The notes: a model not told the origin generated them from the letters alone. A DNA stretch of 64,000 nucleotides from Candidatus Roseilinea sp. (GCA_025998955.1 AP024676.1:2852001-2916000), one strand, 5' to 3'. Positions 35,240-45,574 are shown, counted from the first letter of the stretch. Translations and numbers: made by a program.

Positions 35240-35686
35240 TCAGAATACAAAACGCGCCGGCAGCGATGTACGCGGCATGCGGACGATTTGGTATGGATAG
35301 GTGATCGCAGTGATGACTATTTGGCTGCTATCGGGCGCCTCAAGGGTGACATACACTATGATTTCTCGATCGCTCTCCACGATCTCTCTCACAGCGACGG
35401 AATAGCCGCCTGATGGCTTTTCACCGGCGAAAACAGCAACCAGCTGCGATTGTGTGAAATCAACGGAGGGCAACGCTGTTTGCATTGCCAGATCAGCTCC
35501 GAGCTGCCGCTGCAACGACGCCCAATCCGCTTCAGATGAAATGACCTTGCCTTGCGGTGTCGGGTAATCGGAGGCGGAGTTGCCTTCCACAATCACTGTG
35601 AAAGCGACATTTTTACCGCTGGGCGCGCATGCCGCGACGAATGCGGTTATCAAGATAGTGATACAGCAGCGAGCAATGAGCAACAT
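35240..35686 (-). CDS. PrcB-domain lipoprotein
   Basis: 148 aa. Signal with lipobox FVAAC (Cys near residue 20). The C-terminal part (FAGEKPSGGYSVAVREI, then YVTLEAPD) matches the PrcB C-terminal domain, first described in a protease-complex subunit of spirochaetes. It follows the prenyl-synthase fusion by 15 bases on the same strand, within the operon-like block that includes a subtilase; a link to that protease is only inferred. Confidence 0.8.
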   Translation of the reverse strand: MLLIARCCITILITAFVAACAPSGKNVAFTVIVEGNSASDYPTPQGKVISSEADWASLQRQLGADLAMQTALPSVDFTQSQLVAVFAGEKPSGGYSVAVREIVESDREIIVYVTLEAPDSSQIVITAITYPYQIVRMPRTSLPARFVF

Positions 35687-35701
35687 GATCCCCTCACATC
35701 G

Positions 35702-37858
35702 CTATCGATTGCGCATCACAGCGTAGCGGGCAAACGCCTCCAGCGCCGTTGCCACGTTGGGAACCATCCGAGCAAGTTGAATGGCTTCCTCTGCGTTCGA
35801 CTCAGCCTTGGCTTGAGCGTACGCCAGTGAACCCATCCCATTGAGAAGTTGAGCAAGTCGGTGTGTATCCACCGGCCGGCTGCTTAGAAATGCGCGGATC
35901 ATGTCGCGCGCACAACGATCGTCACTTGAAAAGGCATGAATCAGCGGCAGCGATGGTCTGCGGTCAATTACACCTTTGCCGTCCAACTCGATAAATTCGA
36001 GAATGTCGTCTCTGATTTGAAAGGCGTGCCCCACGCATTCACCATAGCGAGCGAGTGAGTGAAGGAGCGAATCATCGCCGCCGGCTAGCGTGGCGCCAGC
36101 TTTTAGCGCGCCAGAAATTGCGGCAGCTGTTTTGTCGGCGATCACTTGGTCGTATGCTGCCTCGCTCAGCATCTCTGCCGTCCACGCGCCGACGTCCCGG
36201 AACTGGCCGGTGCATACGCGCAGGCCACTCTCCGCGCCGATGATGAAGGCGTCAACCACGCGTGATGCTGGGTTCATCATTCGGCTTTCAGCCAGCAGGC
36301 GAAAAGCCTTTGCAATCAGGTAGTCACCACACACAATGGCGCGCGCCGTACCCATCGTCGTGTGCAGTGCCGGCATGCCGCGACGCGACTGGGCCTCATC
36401 CATCACATCGTCGTGTACCAAGGATGCGGCATGCACCAACTCGATGCCAGCGGCGCCTGCCAAGACATGCGATGGGTCTCCCTGAGCCGCTTGGCAGCCA
36501 AGGAACACGAGCAGCGCGCGCATCATCTTCCCTCGGCTCACCAGATCAATGACGGCAGGTGAAGGCGCATCCTGTCTCACGTGCGCCAGAATATATTCGC
36601 GACATTCATCCAGCAACGGCCGGTATGCATTGAGGACGAACAACGCCTGTGCCAGCAGCGAATTGCGGTTGCTGCCCAACATATCCGTGAGCAGCGAAAT
36701 ACTCTCTTGCGGGCGCTCATCCACAATTGCCAGTTGAAACGCTTTGCGCACACGTGAGTCCGCCCTCGCATAGTGAACACACGCATCCAGAACCTGTGGA
36801 TCGTTGAGCCGATCCAAGAGTTCTTGCGCACCGCGAAAGTGTGTGGCGTATCGTTCCCGAAGTGTGTCTTCGTAGGCCTGCAACCGCCCCCGCGAGACAT
36901 CCTGTGTCGCCAACGCGTTCAGTGCAACTTCGGCGGCCAATTGGCCACTCTCCAGCGCCAGCGCGATGCCTTCGCCAGTTAAGGGATCTACCAATCCGGC
37001 AGCCTCGCCGACGACTAGCACGCCATCGGCGCAGCATGGCACACCTGGAAAGTCAGTGCGCAATGGATAACCCTGTGGTTTGCCGACAAGTCGAGCACCC
37101 TCTAGGCGCGAACTGCATAGTATGCGGTCAAACGCTCGACGCATCTCCCGGCTGGTATCTTGTGTGCCCGAGCTATTGATCATGATACCTACGCCTACGT
37201 TGGCCGACTGCGCACTTGTAGGAAAGATCCAGGCGTAACCTGGCAGCAATTCGCGGTCTATGAAGACTTCCAGTGTTGCATCCAAGCCCGCGATGTTCTC
37301 GACGTAGCCACGCATGGCCAGTGCTTTCGGGCGATCGCCATTCACCAAGCCGAGTGCTTGCGAAAGCTTACGGCTCGCGCCGGTGGCGATGATGATTAGG
37401 CTGGATTCAATCTCCACTGCCCTAGTCGAGTTTTGAGTGATCAGTCCTTCGATCCGGCCGTCATGCAATATGGGTATAGTTGCCGCGTAACCGGGCATAA
37501 ATCGCGCACCAGCTTGCGTCGCGTGTTGGCACAGCGCATTGTCGAGTTCACGCCGCGGAAGAACAAGGCCAATTCTTAGCTCGTCGTTCGTGCGCAGCGT
37601 GTGCAACGCCTGTGGCTCATCGTAATTAGAGACACACACTTGGGTGAATGCACACCCATGCTGGTGTACGAAGTCTCCTAGTCCCATGACTTCCAGTAAT
37701 TGCACTGCGTGTGGTGTAAGTCCATCACCGCACGGCTTGTTGCGTGGGAAGTGAGATTTGTCTAGGAGTATTACGTCGGCGCCAGACCGAGCCAACCAAT
37801 AAGCGGCTGCAGAACCGCTCGGCCCAGCACCGACGATGAGGACGTCACATCTGATCAT
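35702..37858 (-). CDS. Geranylgeranyl reductase - prenyl diphosphate synthase fusion
   Basis: 718 aa, two enzymes in one chain. Residues 1-390: FAD-dependent geranylgeranyl-reductase family, with dinucleotide motif VGAGPSGSAAA, PCGDGLTPHAV near 43 and VVGEAAGLVDPLTGEGI near 283. Residues 415-718: trans-isoprenyl diphosphate synthase, with GKMMRALLVFL, first Asp-rich motif DDVMDEAQSRRG (near 484), and a second one DDILEF (near 618), where the last Asp of DDxxD is Glu. The pair would make a C15-C20+ prenyl diphosphate and reduce prenyl double bonds. Its ATG overlaps the subtilase stop (TGATG). The frame is intact although its neighbours are damaged. Confidence 0.9.
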   Translation of the reverse strand: MIRCDVLIVGAGPSGSAAAYWLARSGADVILLDKSHFPRNKPCGDGLTPHAVQLLEVMGLGDFVHQHGCAFTQVCVSNYDEPQALHTLRTNDELRIGLVLPRRELDNALCQHATQAGARFMPGYAATIPILHDGRIEGLITQNSTRAVEIESSLIIIATGASRKLSQALGLVNGDRPKALAMRGYVENIAGLDATLEVFIDRELLPGYAWIFPTSAQSANVGVGIMINSSGTQDTSREMRRAFDRILCSSRLEGARLVGKPQGYPLRTDFPGVPCCADGVLVVGEAAGLVDPLTGEGIALALESGQLAAEVALNALATQDVSRGRLQAYEDTLRERYATHFRGAQELLDRLNDPQVLDACVHYARADSRVRKAFQLAIVDERPQESISLLTDMLGSNRNSLLAQALFVLNAYRPLLDECREYILAHVRQDAPSPAVIDLVSRGKMMRALLVFLGCQAAQGDPSHVLAGAAGIELVHAASLVHDDVMDEAQSRRGMPALHTTMGTARAIVCGDYLIAKAFRLLAESRMMNPASRVVDAFIIGAESGLRVCTGQFRDVGAWTAEMLSEAAYDQVIADKTAAAISGALKAGATLAGGDDSLLHSLARYGECVGHAFQIRDDILEFIELDGKGVIDRRPSLPLIHAFSSDDRCARDMIRAFLSSRPVDTHRLAQLLNGMGSLAYAQAKAESNAEEAIQLARMVPNVATALEAFARYAVMRNR

Positions 37859-40378
37859 CACTGACCTACGATGGGTAGATAAACCCTCGTCTCATTTTCT
37901 TTGCGGAGCTGTTCCCATACATCGCGCACATCCCAGCCGGCAAAGCGATCAGGGTTGACGCGATTCCACTCAATGATGATTGCATCACGCACAGCAGCGC
38001 TCGCGTTGCCAGCAACACCCTCAACCATCACCCGACGCGCGGTGGCGATTAACTCTGGCGAGAGCTTTACGCTCGGTGCATTTGGGTCAATCAGCGCGCG
38101 GAAGACGGGATCGAACTCGCGCCAGCCAGCGAGCACATCACTACGCAATTGAGCATTGCTCAGCACCAGCCATCCAACCTCAAACTGGTGCTCGTAGTAG
38201 ATGCGCGCCCAGCGCTGTCCCGGGTTATGTGTGAAGACCTGGTCACGCAGCGCGCGCAGATTTGATAGTAAGCTCAGGCTGTCCATGCTTTCGCGGGCGG
38301 CGGTGACGGCGGCACACGCTGGACATTGTTCTGCGCGCGCTGAAGGTTTCGGATTTTGCGGCGTTGGCATTTGTAGCGCCTGGAAGGCGTTGACACGACC
38401 ATAGCCATACATGGAATCCTTGCCCTTGGAGCCAAGATCGTCTGCAGAACCGCTCAGGATGTCGCGAACCTGTTCGTTGGTCAAGTTAGGACGTTGAGCC
38501 AGTAGCAGGCCAACCACGCCTGCGACGTGGGGCGCAGCCATCGAGGTGCCGCTCAATGTGTCGTGGTCGTTCTTCGGCACGGTGCTCATTATGCTGACAC
38601 CCGGTGCCATCACGTCTAATCCGTTGCCTCGACTGGAGAAGGAGGCGATCTTGTCGTACTTGTCAGTCGCGCCGACGGCAATGACCGGATCATGTTTGGC
38701 TGGGAAGATAACGCTACCACCATTGTTACCCGCTGCAGCCACCACGGCCACACCTTTGTCGAAATGCGCATAGTTCACTGCGTCGGCGATTACCGATGAG
38801 CAACCTCCGCCCAAGCTCATGTTGATCACGCGTGCGCCCTGGTCGGCGGCGTAGCGAATGGCGCGGGCGATGTGGTCGGCATTGCACCGACCACTGCTAT
38901 TGCACACCTTGAGCGGCAGGATACGCGCCTGCCACATCACGCCTGCCGTGCCGAAGCCGTTGTTGGTCTCTGCAGCGATGATGCCCGCTACATGCGTGCC
39001 ATGGCCGTTGTCGTCAAGCGCGTCGTTGTCGTTGTTGACATAGTCCCAGTCAATGTCGGTGCGCACGCGCCCATCATTTAGGTCGTCGTGGGTGTAATAC
39101 ACGCCGGTGTCAATCACGGCGACCATGACACCCGTTATGCCAGTGAAGATGCCCCACGCTTCGGGCGCGTCAATATCGGCGTCGGCCGTGCCGCCGGTCT
39201 GGCCGGTATTGTGCAGACCGTATTGGCGTTCAAATAGTGGATCCGTGGCCGAAGCTGGATTTATGCCTTCACCTTTCAGCTCGAGCGCTGTTGATTGTAT
39301 TTCGTAATTGGAGGCAGTATAGTTAACGCGCAATGTGGCACTATACGAGCCCAGTGTGGTAGGGGCAAACACTACAGAAACAGTGCACGATTGGCCAGGA
39401 GCTAGCTCAGCGCCGCAACTACCATCGCCGGGAAATAAACCACCAGCACCGAAGACGAATGGAGCGGACAGATTGCCTGTCAAATTTGTAAATGTAACCC
39501 GCCCCGTATTTATGATCGTGAAAGCGGTTGACTTGACCTGGCCGATGAGGGCCTTCCCAAAATCAAAAGATGGAGTATCTTTAAACTGAAGTGAATTGCG
39601 CGATACTACCTCTGACCCGCTTCCAAAATTCTCATTTGCAAACACTGTGTTCGTATCGACGCCATTGCGCTCATCCACACCGGTAAATCCGCTGCCAACC
39701 ATACTAATCGCATTGCCGCACTTCCTTGTTGAGATCGGTGCATCCTTGAAAGGGCCTTTCACGGCTGAGCCCTGGTAGTTATAGCCGATATTGATGTTGT
39801 TATCTGGACGACGATGAAATCCAAAGGTATAACCTCCCAAGTTCTCCCCATGCCAAGTTATTCTGTTGTAGCCAGGAGCTGGAGTTCGCAGCTCCAAATG
39901 CAAGTGAGGCGAAAACACTTCTGTTCCCCCAGTCGTTCCTCCGACGAATCCAATGTGAAACCCTTGCGGAATTGGGTCACCAGGTTTCAGAAGCTGAATA
40001 GCGTCAGAGAATCGGTCGAGATGCCAGTACTCGGATATGAGTTGATCAGAATGCTTAATCTGCACGCGATTACCAATTCCGCCGGGGACATTAGGAGTAA
40101 ATGCTACGAGCGTACCAGTCAATATTGAGTAAACTGGCCAATCGGAAACGTCATTCGTGGTAGTTCGACTAAAGTCAATCCCGGAGGCATCAGCAAGCGG
40201 TATTGGGGTGCACGGAATCGTTGTTCCTCCTCCATGTGGGCCACTAGTGTAGCGTTTGCTACCGGCGAATGGCATCTGTGCGCCCGTCAAGCGAGCCGCC
40301 AAGATGCTTGGAAAGCTTAAAGGATCAATCGAGAAATACTGCTGATACAACAGCTTAAATCGATCTGTCTGTTTATGC
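37858..40378 (-). pseudogene. Subtilase, downstream part of an IS-split gene
   Basis: 830 residues remain. Residues ~40-160 resemble an M23/LytM domain (GIDF near 58, HLHLEL at 149), but the usual first Zn histidine is not evident. Then a choice-of-anchor D/ASH-like Ig domain (240-360, INTGRVTFTNL), then an S8 protease with D414 (AVIDTG), H450 (GHGTHVAG) and S603 (SGTSMAAPH). The C-terminus has the AGWDVR module and ends RVYLPIVGQ. No signal peptide is present because an insertion sequence separates this part from 41517-42469. Reading across after removing the IS and one 7-base target copy is in frame. The last codon overlaps the fusion gene start. Confidence 0.88.
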
Positions 40379-40385
40379 TTATCAA

Positions 40386-41516
40386 CTCACGTTACGCAGC
40401 CAGTGTGACGGGCTGCAGCTGGCGCAGGGCGTCAAAAGCTGATTGAACGGCGTGCAGATACAAATGCGATTTCAAAGCAAAATGATTCAACTTGGATTTA
40501 CGCTTGAGCATCTCGAGCTTGATGAACGCACACAAACTGGCAAAGATGTGATTGGTCTGCGTCGTGACCGTGTGGGCAGGCGAGCGTTCGAGCGCGGCAT
40601 TCTGCTTGAGCGACTTGTGGAAGGGTTCGATCGTCCATCGTTTTTGATAGAGCGAGGTGATCCCATCGTAGGTGAGCGTGGTGTCGCTGGTGACCAGAAA
40701 CAATACGCCGGTAGAGCCATCTTTGTTTGTAAAGACTTGCTTGGCCAAAAGCAGCGGGAAGCTCACATCTTCCAGATACACTGGCCGCACCGTGTTTGGT
40801 TCGATCACGACTTCATCCACACGCACGTAGATGCCGTGCCGCTTGTCGTCCGCGCTGAGTGCCACCTTGCGATTGGCCTTGAGCGGCATGACAAACTCCT
40901 TCTTCAGCTTGTGTTTGACGAAATTCATGTTGTCGGCCGCGGCAAACCACACATCGTTGAGCACGTATTTGAAGGGAATCTGGTTGATCACCGCTTGTTG
41001 CAGCATCATGCGGTAATACTCATTCTTGGTGATCGGACTTCGGCGCTTGGTCTTGCCACTCTTCTTGTCCACATACTGCTCGGTCTTGGCGATCAAGCGA
41101 AACTCCACTGGCAACGACAGCCCCCGACTGGGCACGTGATACAGCGCCGTCATCAGGTTGATGCCTTTGAGCACCTCGCCGCTGGTGTGATCATAGTGCC
41201 AGCACACGATGTCGTTCTCGTCGCTGTAGAGTTTCTCGCTGATCGTGTCGTCCACGATCAGCACCCCATCCTCACTTTGAATCTGCCGCACAAATCGCTT
41301 GGTCACCTGCCACAGTTCCGCACCTCCCCGCGTCCGGCCGCTCAGCGAGCGCGTGATTTGGTCATGACTGACGCTCCCTTCGACCAACTGTTCCAGCCCA
41401 GTCGCGGTGGCTTGTCCAAACGTGCACACCAGATAATCGCTATACAAATCGAGCAAGTCTTGTGCCATGTCGCCATTTTATGGTCGCGCAGTCAGTTCGC
41501 GACTGCGTAACGTGAG
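40386..41516 (-). mobile_element. Insertion sequence (DDE transposase) within the subtilase gene
   Basis: Perfect 14-base terminal inverted repeats CTCACGTTACGCAG (40386-40399) and CTGCGTAACGTGAG (41503-41516), flanked by a 7-base direct repeat TTATCAA (40379-40385 and 41517-41523). Length 1131 bases with a single transposase gene. The intact repeats and target duplication point to a recent insertion. Confidence 0.95.
40392..41468 (-). CDS. Transposase of the 1131-base IS (IS4/IS701-like DDE)
   Basis: 358 aa spanning nearly the whole element; its stop codon lies within the left inverted repeat. Candidate catalytic acidic residues are in LIVDDTISEK, NDVWFAAADNM and RWTIEPFHKSLKQ (the Y-x-x-R-W-x-x-E-x-F-x-K signature of DDE transposases with a beta-strand insertion). 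Family assignment between IS4 and IS701 groups is by motif only. The gene appears intact. Confidence 0.9.
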   Translation of the reverse strand: MAQDLLDLYSDYLVCTFGQATATGLEQLVEGSVSHDQITRSLSGRTRGGAELWQVTKRFVRQIQSEDGVLIVDDTISEKLYSDENDIVCWHYDHTSGEVLKGINLMTALYHVPSRGLSLPVEFRLIAKTEQYVDKKSGKTKRRSPITKNEYYRMMLQQAVINQIPFKYVLNDVWFAAADNMNFVKHKLKKEFVMPLKANRKVALSADDKRHGIYVRVDEVVIEPNTVRPVYLEDVSFPLLLAKQVFTNKDGSTGVLFLVTSDTTLTYDGITSLYQKRWTIEPFHKSLKQNAALERSPAHTVTTQTNHIFASLCAFIKLEMLKRKSKLNHFALKSHLYLHAVQSAFDALRQLQPVTLAA

Positions 41517-42469
41517 TTATCAAGATGAGAAGCCGTATTCTCATGCATTGAGTTTATGAGCGTGCTTAGGCCGCGAATTGCCGACGTTGGATTGCCAGTG
41601 GGAACACTTCGAATGCCAATACCGGGAAGCATAACTGACTGAGTAGATAATACCGAAGCAGCAGAATATTTTGGTGCTGCAGCATCCAAGTACTTTGCCA
41701 CCCATTCAACCTGACTGCTAAAGCCATATGCGACTTCTGGCGTCAGGCCCATTGGCTGCTTGATTCGAGCAGCATCTGGACTTGCACTATCAATTAGCCC
41801 CGAGTAGAGTTCTATCAAAACCAGCAACACTTGAGGTGCGATTTCATACTTGAGTGCAATCGCCTGAATGACGTCTGCTGGTGTCGAAGCCAAAGCAAAC
41901 GAGTCATCCTGCTCAAGATTCAGTAATGCAAGCGGGCTCGATCTACTTTCAAGAAAATCCTGGATATCCAGTTGCTCAAGAAGTGGTTCATGCCGGAAGC
42001 GGATATCAGCAATGATAGGGGTGAGTTCGCTAGGCAGATACTCATAGCTTGATGCTGGCTCAGGCAACTGTAACACATTCAACACGTAATTTGGCTCTGC
42101 ATACACTACGTTCGGATCGAGTGAAAGCTTCTCAGCCGCGGCCATCACGTCAACGGTTGGAGCAAGGACGAGCTTGTAAACCTGTTCAAGGTCGGCGCTG
42201 GACGCAGAGACGCCTGCGAACAATGGCTCGGCTGCTGTAATGCCGTATTGCGCTGCCAGTATGTTCAATGAGGCCGCGCCTAAATCTACTCCTGTAGCCA
42301 TGAGAGTGGGGGAAACACCGGACTTGAACTTGACCAGTATTTCGCCCGGCACATACTCGTTGGTAACCGAGGCTACTGAACGCGGTTGGGGGCCAGTTGC
42401 ACCGAGAGCCATGATTAATACGAAAAGGCTGAGGAAGATTCTTGGAATCCGCAAACGCTGTGTGCACAT
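41517..42469 (-). pseudogene. Subtilase, upstream part: signal peptide and propeptide
   Basis: Start ATG 42469 is preceded by AGGAGG at six bases. Signal peptide (IPRIFLSLFVLIMALGA), then a fervidolysin/I9-type propeptide (YVPGEILVKFKSGVSP, later LDPNVVYAEPNYVLN), then a helical region. At the IS the frame runs on to a stop at 41492. After removal of the IS it continues in frame into the protease part, giving about 1157 residues in all. Confidence 0.88.
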
Positions 42470-42526
42470 TTTGTCCTCCTGCTCTGTCAAGCGATTGTGC
42501 TAATTGCCCATTCCTTGCTTGATAGT

Positions 42527-43580
42527 TCATCTCCGGATCATTGGTAGCGAATTCTGTTTAAATGAGACTCCGGAATAGATGCTGGCGCCGCCGCCGAACG
42601 TACCCACCCAAATTTGCCCCCAACGATCCTGCATCAACACAGTGACGCTGGTGGACGCTAACGCGCCGTTGCCCGTCGAGTAGGTCACCCATGCATCGTC
42701 GGCCTTGTTTGACAGGCTGGCGTTGTAATTCAAGGCACTCACGCCCCCGCCGTCTGTGCCGATCCAAACATAGCCCCCTCTGTCCACCATGACCGAGTCG
42801 GTGGCGTTACTGGCCAATCCGTCGGCCTGTTTGAACGTAACCCACAAACCGTTGCCAGCGCGGGTGCTTACGCCTTCGAGCGCAAGCGCAAACCAGGTAT
42901 TACTCGCTGCGTCCACCACAATATCGCGAACAGCGTTGTAAGCGAGTCCGCTATTGCTCGTGTTGAAGACAGTCCATACATCGTCGTTTCGGTTGAACGG
43001 CGTGCCCCCATAGTTCAGCACTGCAGCGCCGTTTTGCGTCCCCAGCCAAGCCAGCACGTTGCTATCCAGCGCCACCGATGTGACGTAGGGATCGGGCAGC
43101 CCGCTGTTCGTGGTGGCGAAGGTAGCCCAGATGTCGTCGCCGCGCGACGTGAGCGATGTTCCAATGTCTACGACATTCAGACCGCCTTGCAAATATGAGC
43201 CGCAAGCGATCCAGCCGCGTCCAGCGCTGTCGATGATGATGTCGTTGACCTGATCGTGGGCTAGGCCGTTCGCGCTGGTGTAGACGATTGAAACGTCGTC
43301 TGATCGCCTAGTTGGCGTGCCGCGCGTATCCAGCACCATGAGGCCGCCTGCCGTGCCTATCCATAAGCGCCCCTTGCTATCCATGGCTAATGCACGGATG
43401 CCAAATGCCAACGGCCCGCTGGTGTCAGTATAGAGCGTCCACTCATCATCGCGCTTGTCGCGAGGCGTGAACCGATAGTTAAGGAAACTAAGACCGACTT
43501 CGGTACCAACCCACGCGCCCATACCGCCATCTACAATGGCATAAACTGAACTTGCAGGGATGCGGTTGCGTGTGTCATAG
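42527..43580 (-). pseudogene. Two-component-regulator-type beta-propeller protein, 5' end lost
   Basis: The frame is open from the end of the IS3 element (43580) to the stop at 42527. It contains at least five propeller repeats of the type GRLWIGTAGGLMVLD, AWLGTQNGAAVLNYG, YVWIGTDGGGVSALNY, IWVGTFGGGASIY, as in extracellular sensor propellers. No start or signal peptide is present, because the 5' end is cut at the IS boundary. It ends NSLPMIRR, a variant of the YLP tail seen on other proteins here. Confidence 0.82.
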
Positions 43581-43629
43581 TGGTACTCCCCCGATATTTC
43601 GGACGCCTGGATAAGATACTGGTGACGAT

Positions 43630-43926
43630 ATGAGAAAGCCGAAATACACCCGAGAGTTCAAAGAGCAGGCAGTTGAGCTGAGCTACAGCAGTGACAAGAG
43701 CGTGGCGCAGCTGGCGGCTGATCTGGGCATAGCGACGAACATGCTGCATCGCTGGCGGCGCGAGTATCGCGACGGCATAGCCAGCAACGGCAAGCGTATC
43801 TTTCCGGGGCACGGACGAGCGCGGGATGAAGAGCTCAAGCGTCTGCGCAAGGCGTTGCATCAGGCGGAGATGGAGCGCGACATTCTAAAAAAGGCGGCAG
43901 CCTACTTTGCGCAGCACGCGAGGTGA
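43630..43926 (+). CDS. IS3-family transposase OrfA
   Basis: 98 aa helix-turn-helix protein (YTREFKEQAVELSYSSDKSV, NMLHRWRREYRDG) with a C-terminal leucine-rich coiled coil (DEELKRLRKALHQAEMERDI). Its end carries the slippery heptamer A-AAA-AAG (43886-43893 region) in the zero frame. A -1 shift there leads into orfB without a stop, so an OrfAB fusion transposase can be made. Confidence 0.92.
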   Translation: MRKPKYTREFKEQAVELSYSSDKSVAQLAADLGIATNMLHRWRREYRDGIASNGKRIFPGHGRARDEELKRLRKALHQAEMERDILKKAAAYFAQHAR

Positions 43927-44792
43927 GATTCGCATTCATCGCCGAGCAGGCTGAGGTCTACCCGGTGCGTGAGTTGTGCCGAATGATGCAGGTGTCGCCA
44001 AGTGGGTATTACGCCTGGCGCGGTCGGCCCACGAGCAAGCACCCGGCGGACGATGAACGGCTGCTGATGGAGATTCGACGCATCTATGCGGAAGGCCGCG
44101 GGACGTATGGCAGCCCGAAGGTGTGGGGTCAGCTGCAGGAAGAAGGCAAGCGACACTCACGAAAGCGAGTGGCGCGGCTGATGGCTGAAAACAAGCTGGT
44201 TGGGCGCACGCCGAAGCGTTTTGTGGTGACGACCAGAGCTGATCCCAGTCACACACCGGCACCGAATGTGCTGAACCGCGAGTTCCATGCCGAGCGGCCG
44301 AACCCGAAGTGGTTGAGCGATATCACGCAGATCCCGACCGACGAAGGTGATGTGTATCTGGCGGTCACGTTGGACCTGTTCAGCCGGATGGCGGTGGGCT
44401 GGGCGATGGATGACAACATGGCCGCGACGCTGACCGGCCGTGCCTTCGAGATGGCCGTATGTCGCCGACAGCCGGATCTGGGCGTGCTGCATCACTCCGA
44501 TCGGGGCAGTCAATACACCGATGGTGGCTTTCGTGCTGATCTGCGGCGGCAGGGCTGCATCGAGAGCATGAGCCGTAAAGGAGACGTTTGGGACAATGCG
44601 CCAATGGAGTCGTTCTTCGCGCAACTCGAGATCGAGCTGCTGCAAGGGCGGCGCTTCGCAACGCGTGGTCAAGCCATGCAGGAGGTGTTCGACTACATCG
44701 AGATCTTCTACAACCGCATCCGCATCCACTCAAGCCTGGGCTATCTCAGCCCGGCTGAATTCGAACGACGCTGGCAAAGGGAAACTGTTTAA
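43923..44792 (+). CDS. IS3-family transposase OrfB (integrase core)
   Basis: 289 aa from a GTG overlapping the orfA stop (GTGA). DDE core: D in WLSDITQIPTDEG, D in VLHHSDRGSQYT and E in APMESFFAQLEIEL, with the D-D-35-E spacing; the N-terminal HTH_21 region is RRIYAEGRGTYGSPKVW. Probably expressed as the OrfAB frameshift product. Confidence 0.94.
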   Translation: MRFAFIAEQAEVYPVRELCRMMQVSPSGYYAWRGRPTSKHPADDERLLMEIRRIYAEGRGTYGSPKVWGQLQEEGKRHSRKRVARLMAENKLVGRTPKRFVVTTRADPSHTPAPNVLNREFHAERPNPKWLSDITQIPTDEGDVYLAVTLDLFSRMAVGWAMDDNMAATLTGRAFEMAVCRRQPDLGVLHHSDRGSQYTDGGFRADLRRQGCIESMSRKGDVWDNAPMESFFAQLEIELLQGRRFATRGQAMQEVFDYIEIFYNRIRIHSSLGYLSPAEFERRWQRETV

Positions 44793-44819
44793 GGTGTCCG
44801 TACGATCGGGGCAGGTCCA

Positions 44820-45574
44820 CTTCGCAGCGGCGTTTTACCGTCATATGTCGTGTTGGTCGGAGCGCTCACGCCCGACACCGTGTTGACCGAGATAATCTTA
44901 TTGGCTACATCGAATGCAAAATTGAGTGGCGCGATGACTTGGGTGCCTGAAATCGTGAGGTTTGTTCCCCCTAGCTCCGCCGTGAATGTGTCGTTGAACA
45001 GGCTCCCCACATATTCTGGGAATTCTTCTGAGAAGAATGCGAAGTCAAAGCTTGCGCAATTGGCGTTGGCCGGGGCAACCAGCCTCAAGTCCAACTGAAC
45101 CAGGTCGTTGCCTTGCGAATTATTCAGGCCATCCAGAGCGAAGCTCAGGTTGCCCTGGTTATTCGGCCATTCGGCTGCCTGAGCCCAGCCTGTAGAGAGG
45201 ATCACGAAGCTATTCCCTGAAGCAGGTAAGTGGAAACCTAGAGGTGATTGGCCAATACCGATTCCACGCGGATCGCTGCCGTTGAATGAACCTGTTATGA
45301 AGTGGACGGCAGGAATATCCATGGCTAAGGCCAGCGCGGATGGGGTCGTGTTTGTAATGATCGTGGCAATCCCAAAAGTTGTCTGCAGCGCCTCTGCGGG
45401 CACAGGGCGCAATTCGGGTACATCGCGTCCTCTGTCCTCTGGCTCGAACGTAGCACTTGGTGGCGTAGTGGAATCGGCAACTAAGCTGGCCTCGGTAGGC
45501 GCAGCCAGAAGGGCAACCAACAAAAACGCGCTTGCGAATGTCACCAGATGCAGCTTAGAGTCGAGTCTCTTCAC
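44820..45574 (-). pseudogene. Choice-of-anchor L domain protein, 3' end lost
   Basis: GTG start at 45574 with GGAGGG eight bases before. Signal peptide (LVTFASAFLLVALLAAPTEA), then a choice-of-anchor L domain: DIPAVHFITGSFNGSD, VILSTGWA, SFDFAFFSEEFPEYVG, SLFNDTFTAEL. The domain stops abruptly at TYDGKTPLRS where the IS3 element begins (the frame runs a few codons into it). The family is secreted and surface-associated; its C-terminal sorting part is missing here. Confidence 0.82.

Larger units (their letters stand above)
43581..44819 (+). mobile_element. IS3-family insertion sequence
   Basis: Related but imperfect ends: TGGTACTCCCCCGATATTTC at 43581 and, read inward from 44819, TGGACCTGCCCCGATCGTAC. 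It contains orfA and orfB. No matching target-site duplication is visible (flanks ...CATAG and CTTCG...), and the two flanks belong to different truncated genes, so a deletion or rearrangement followed insertion. Confidence 0.9.
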
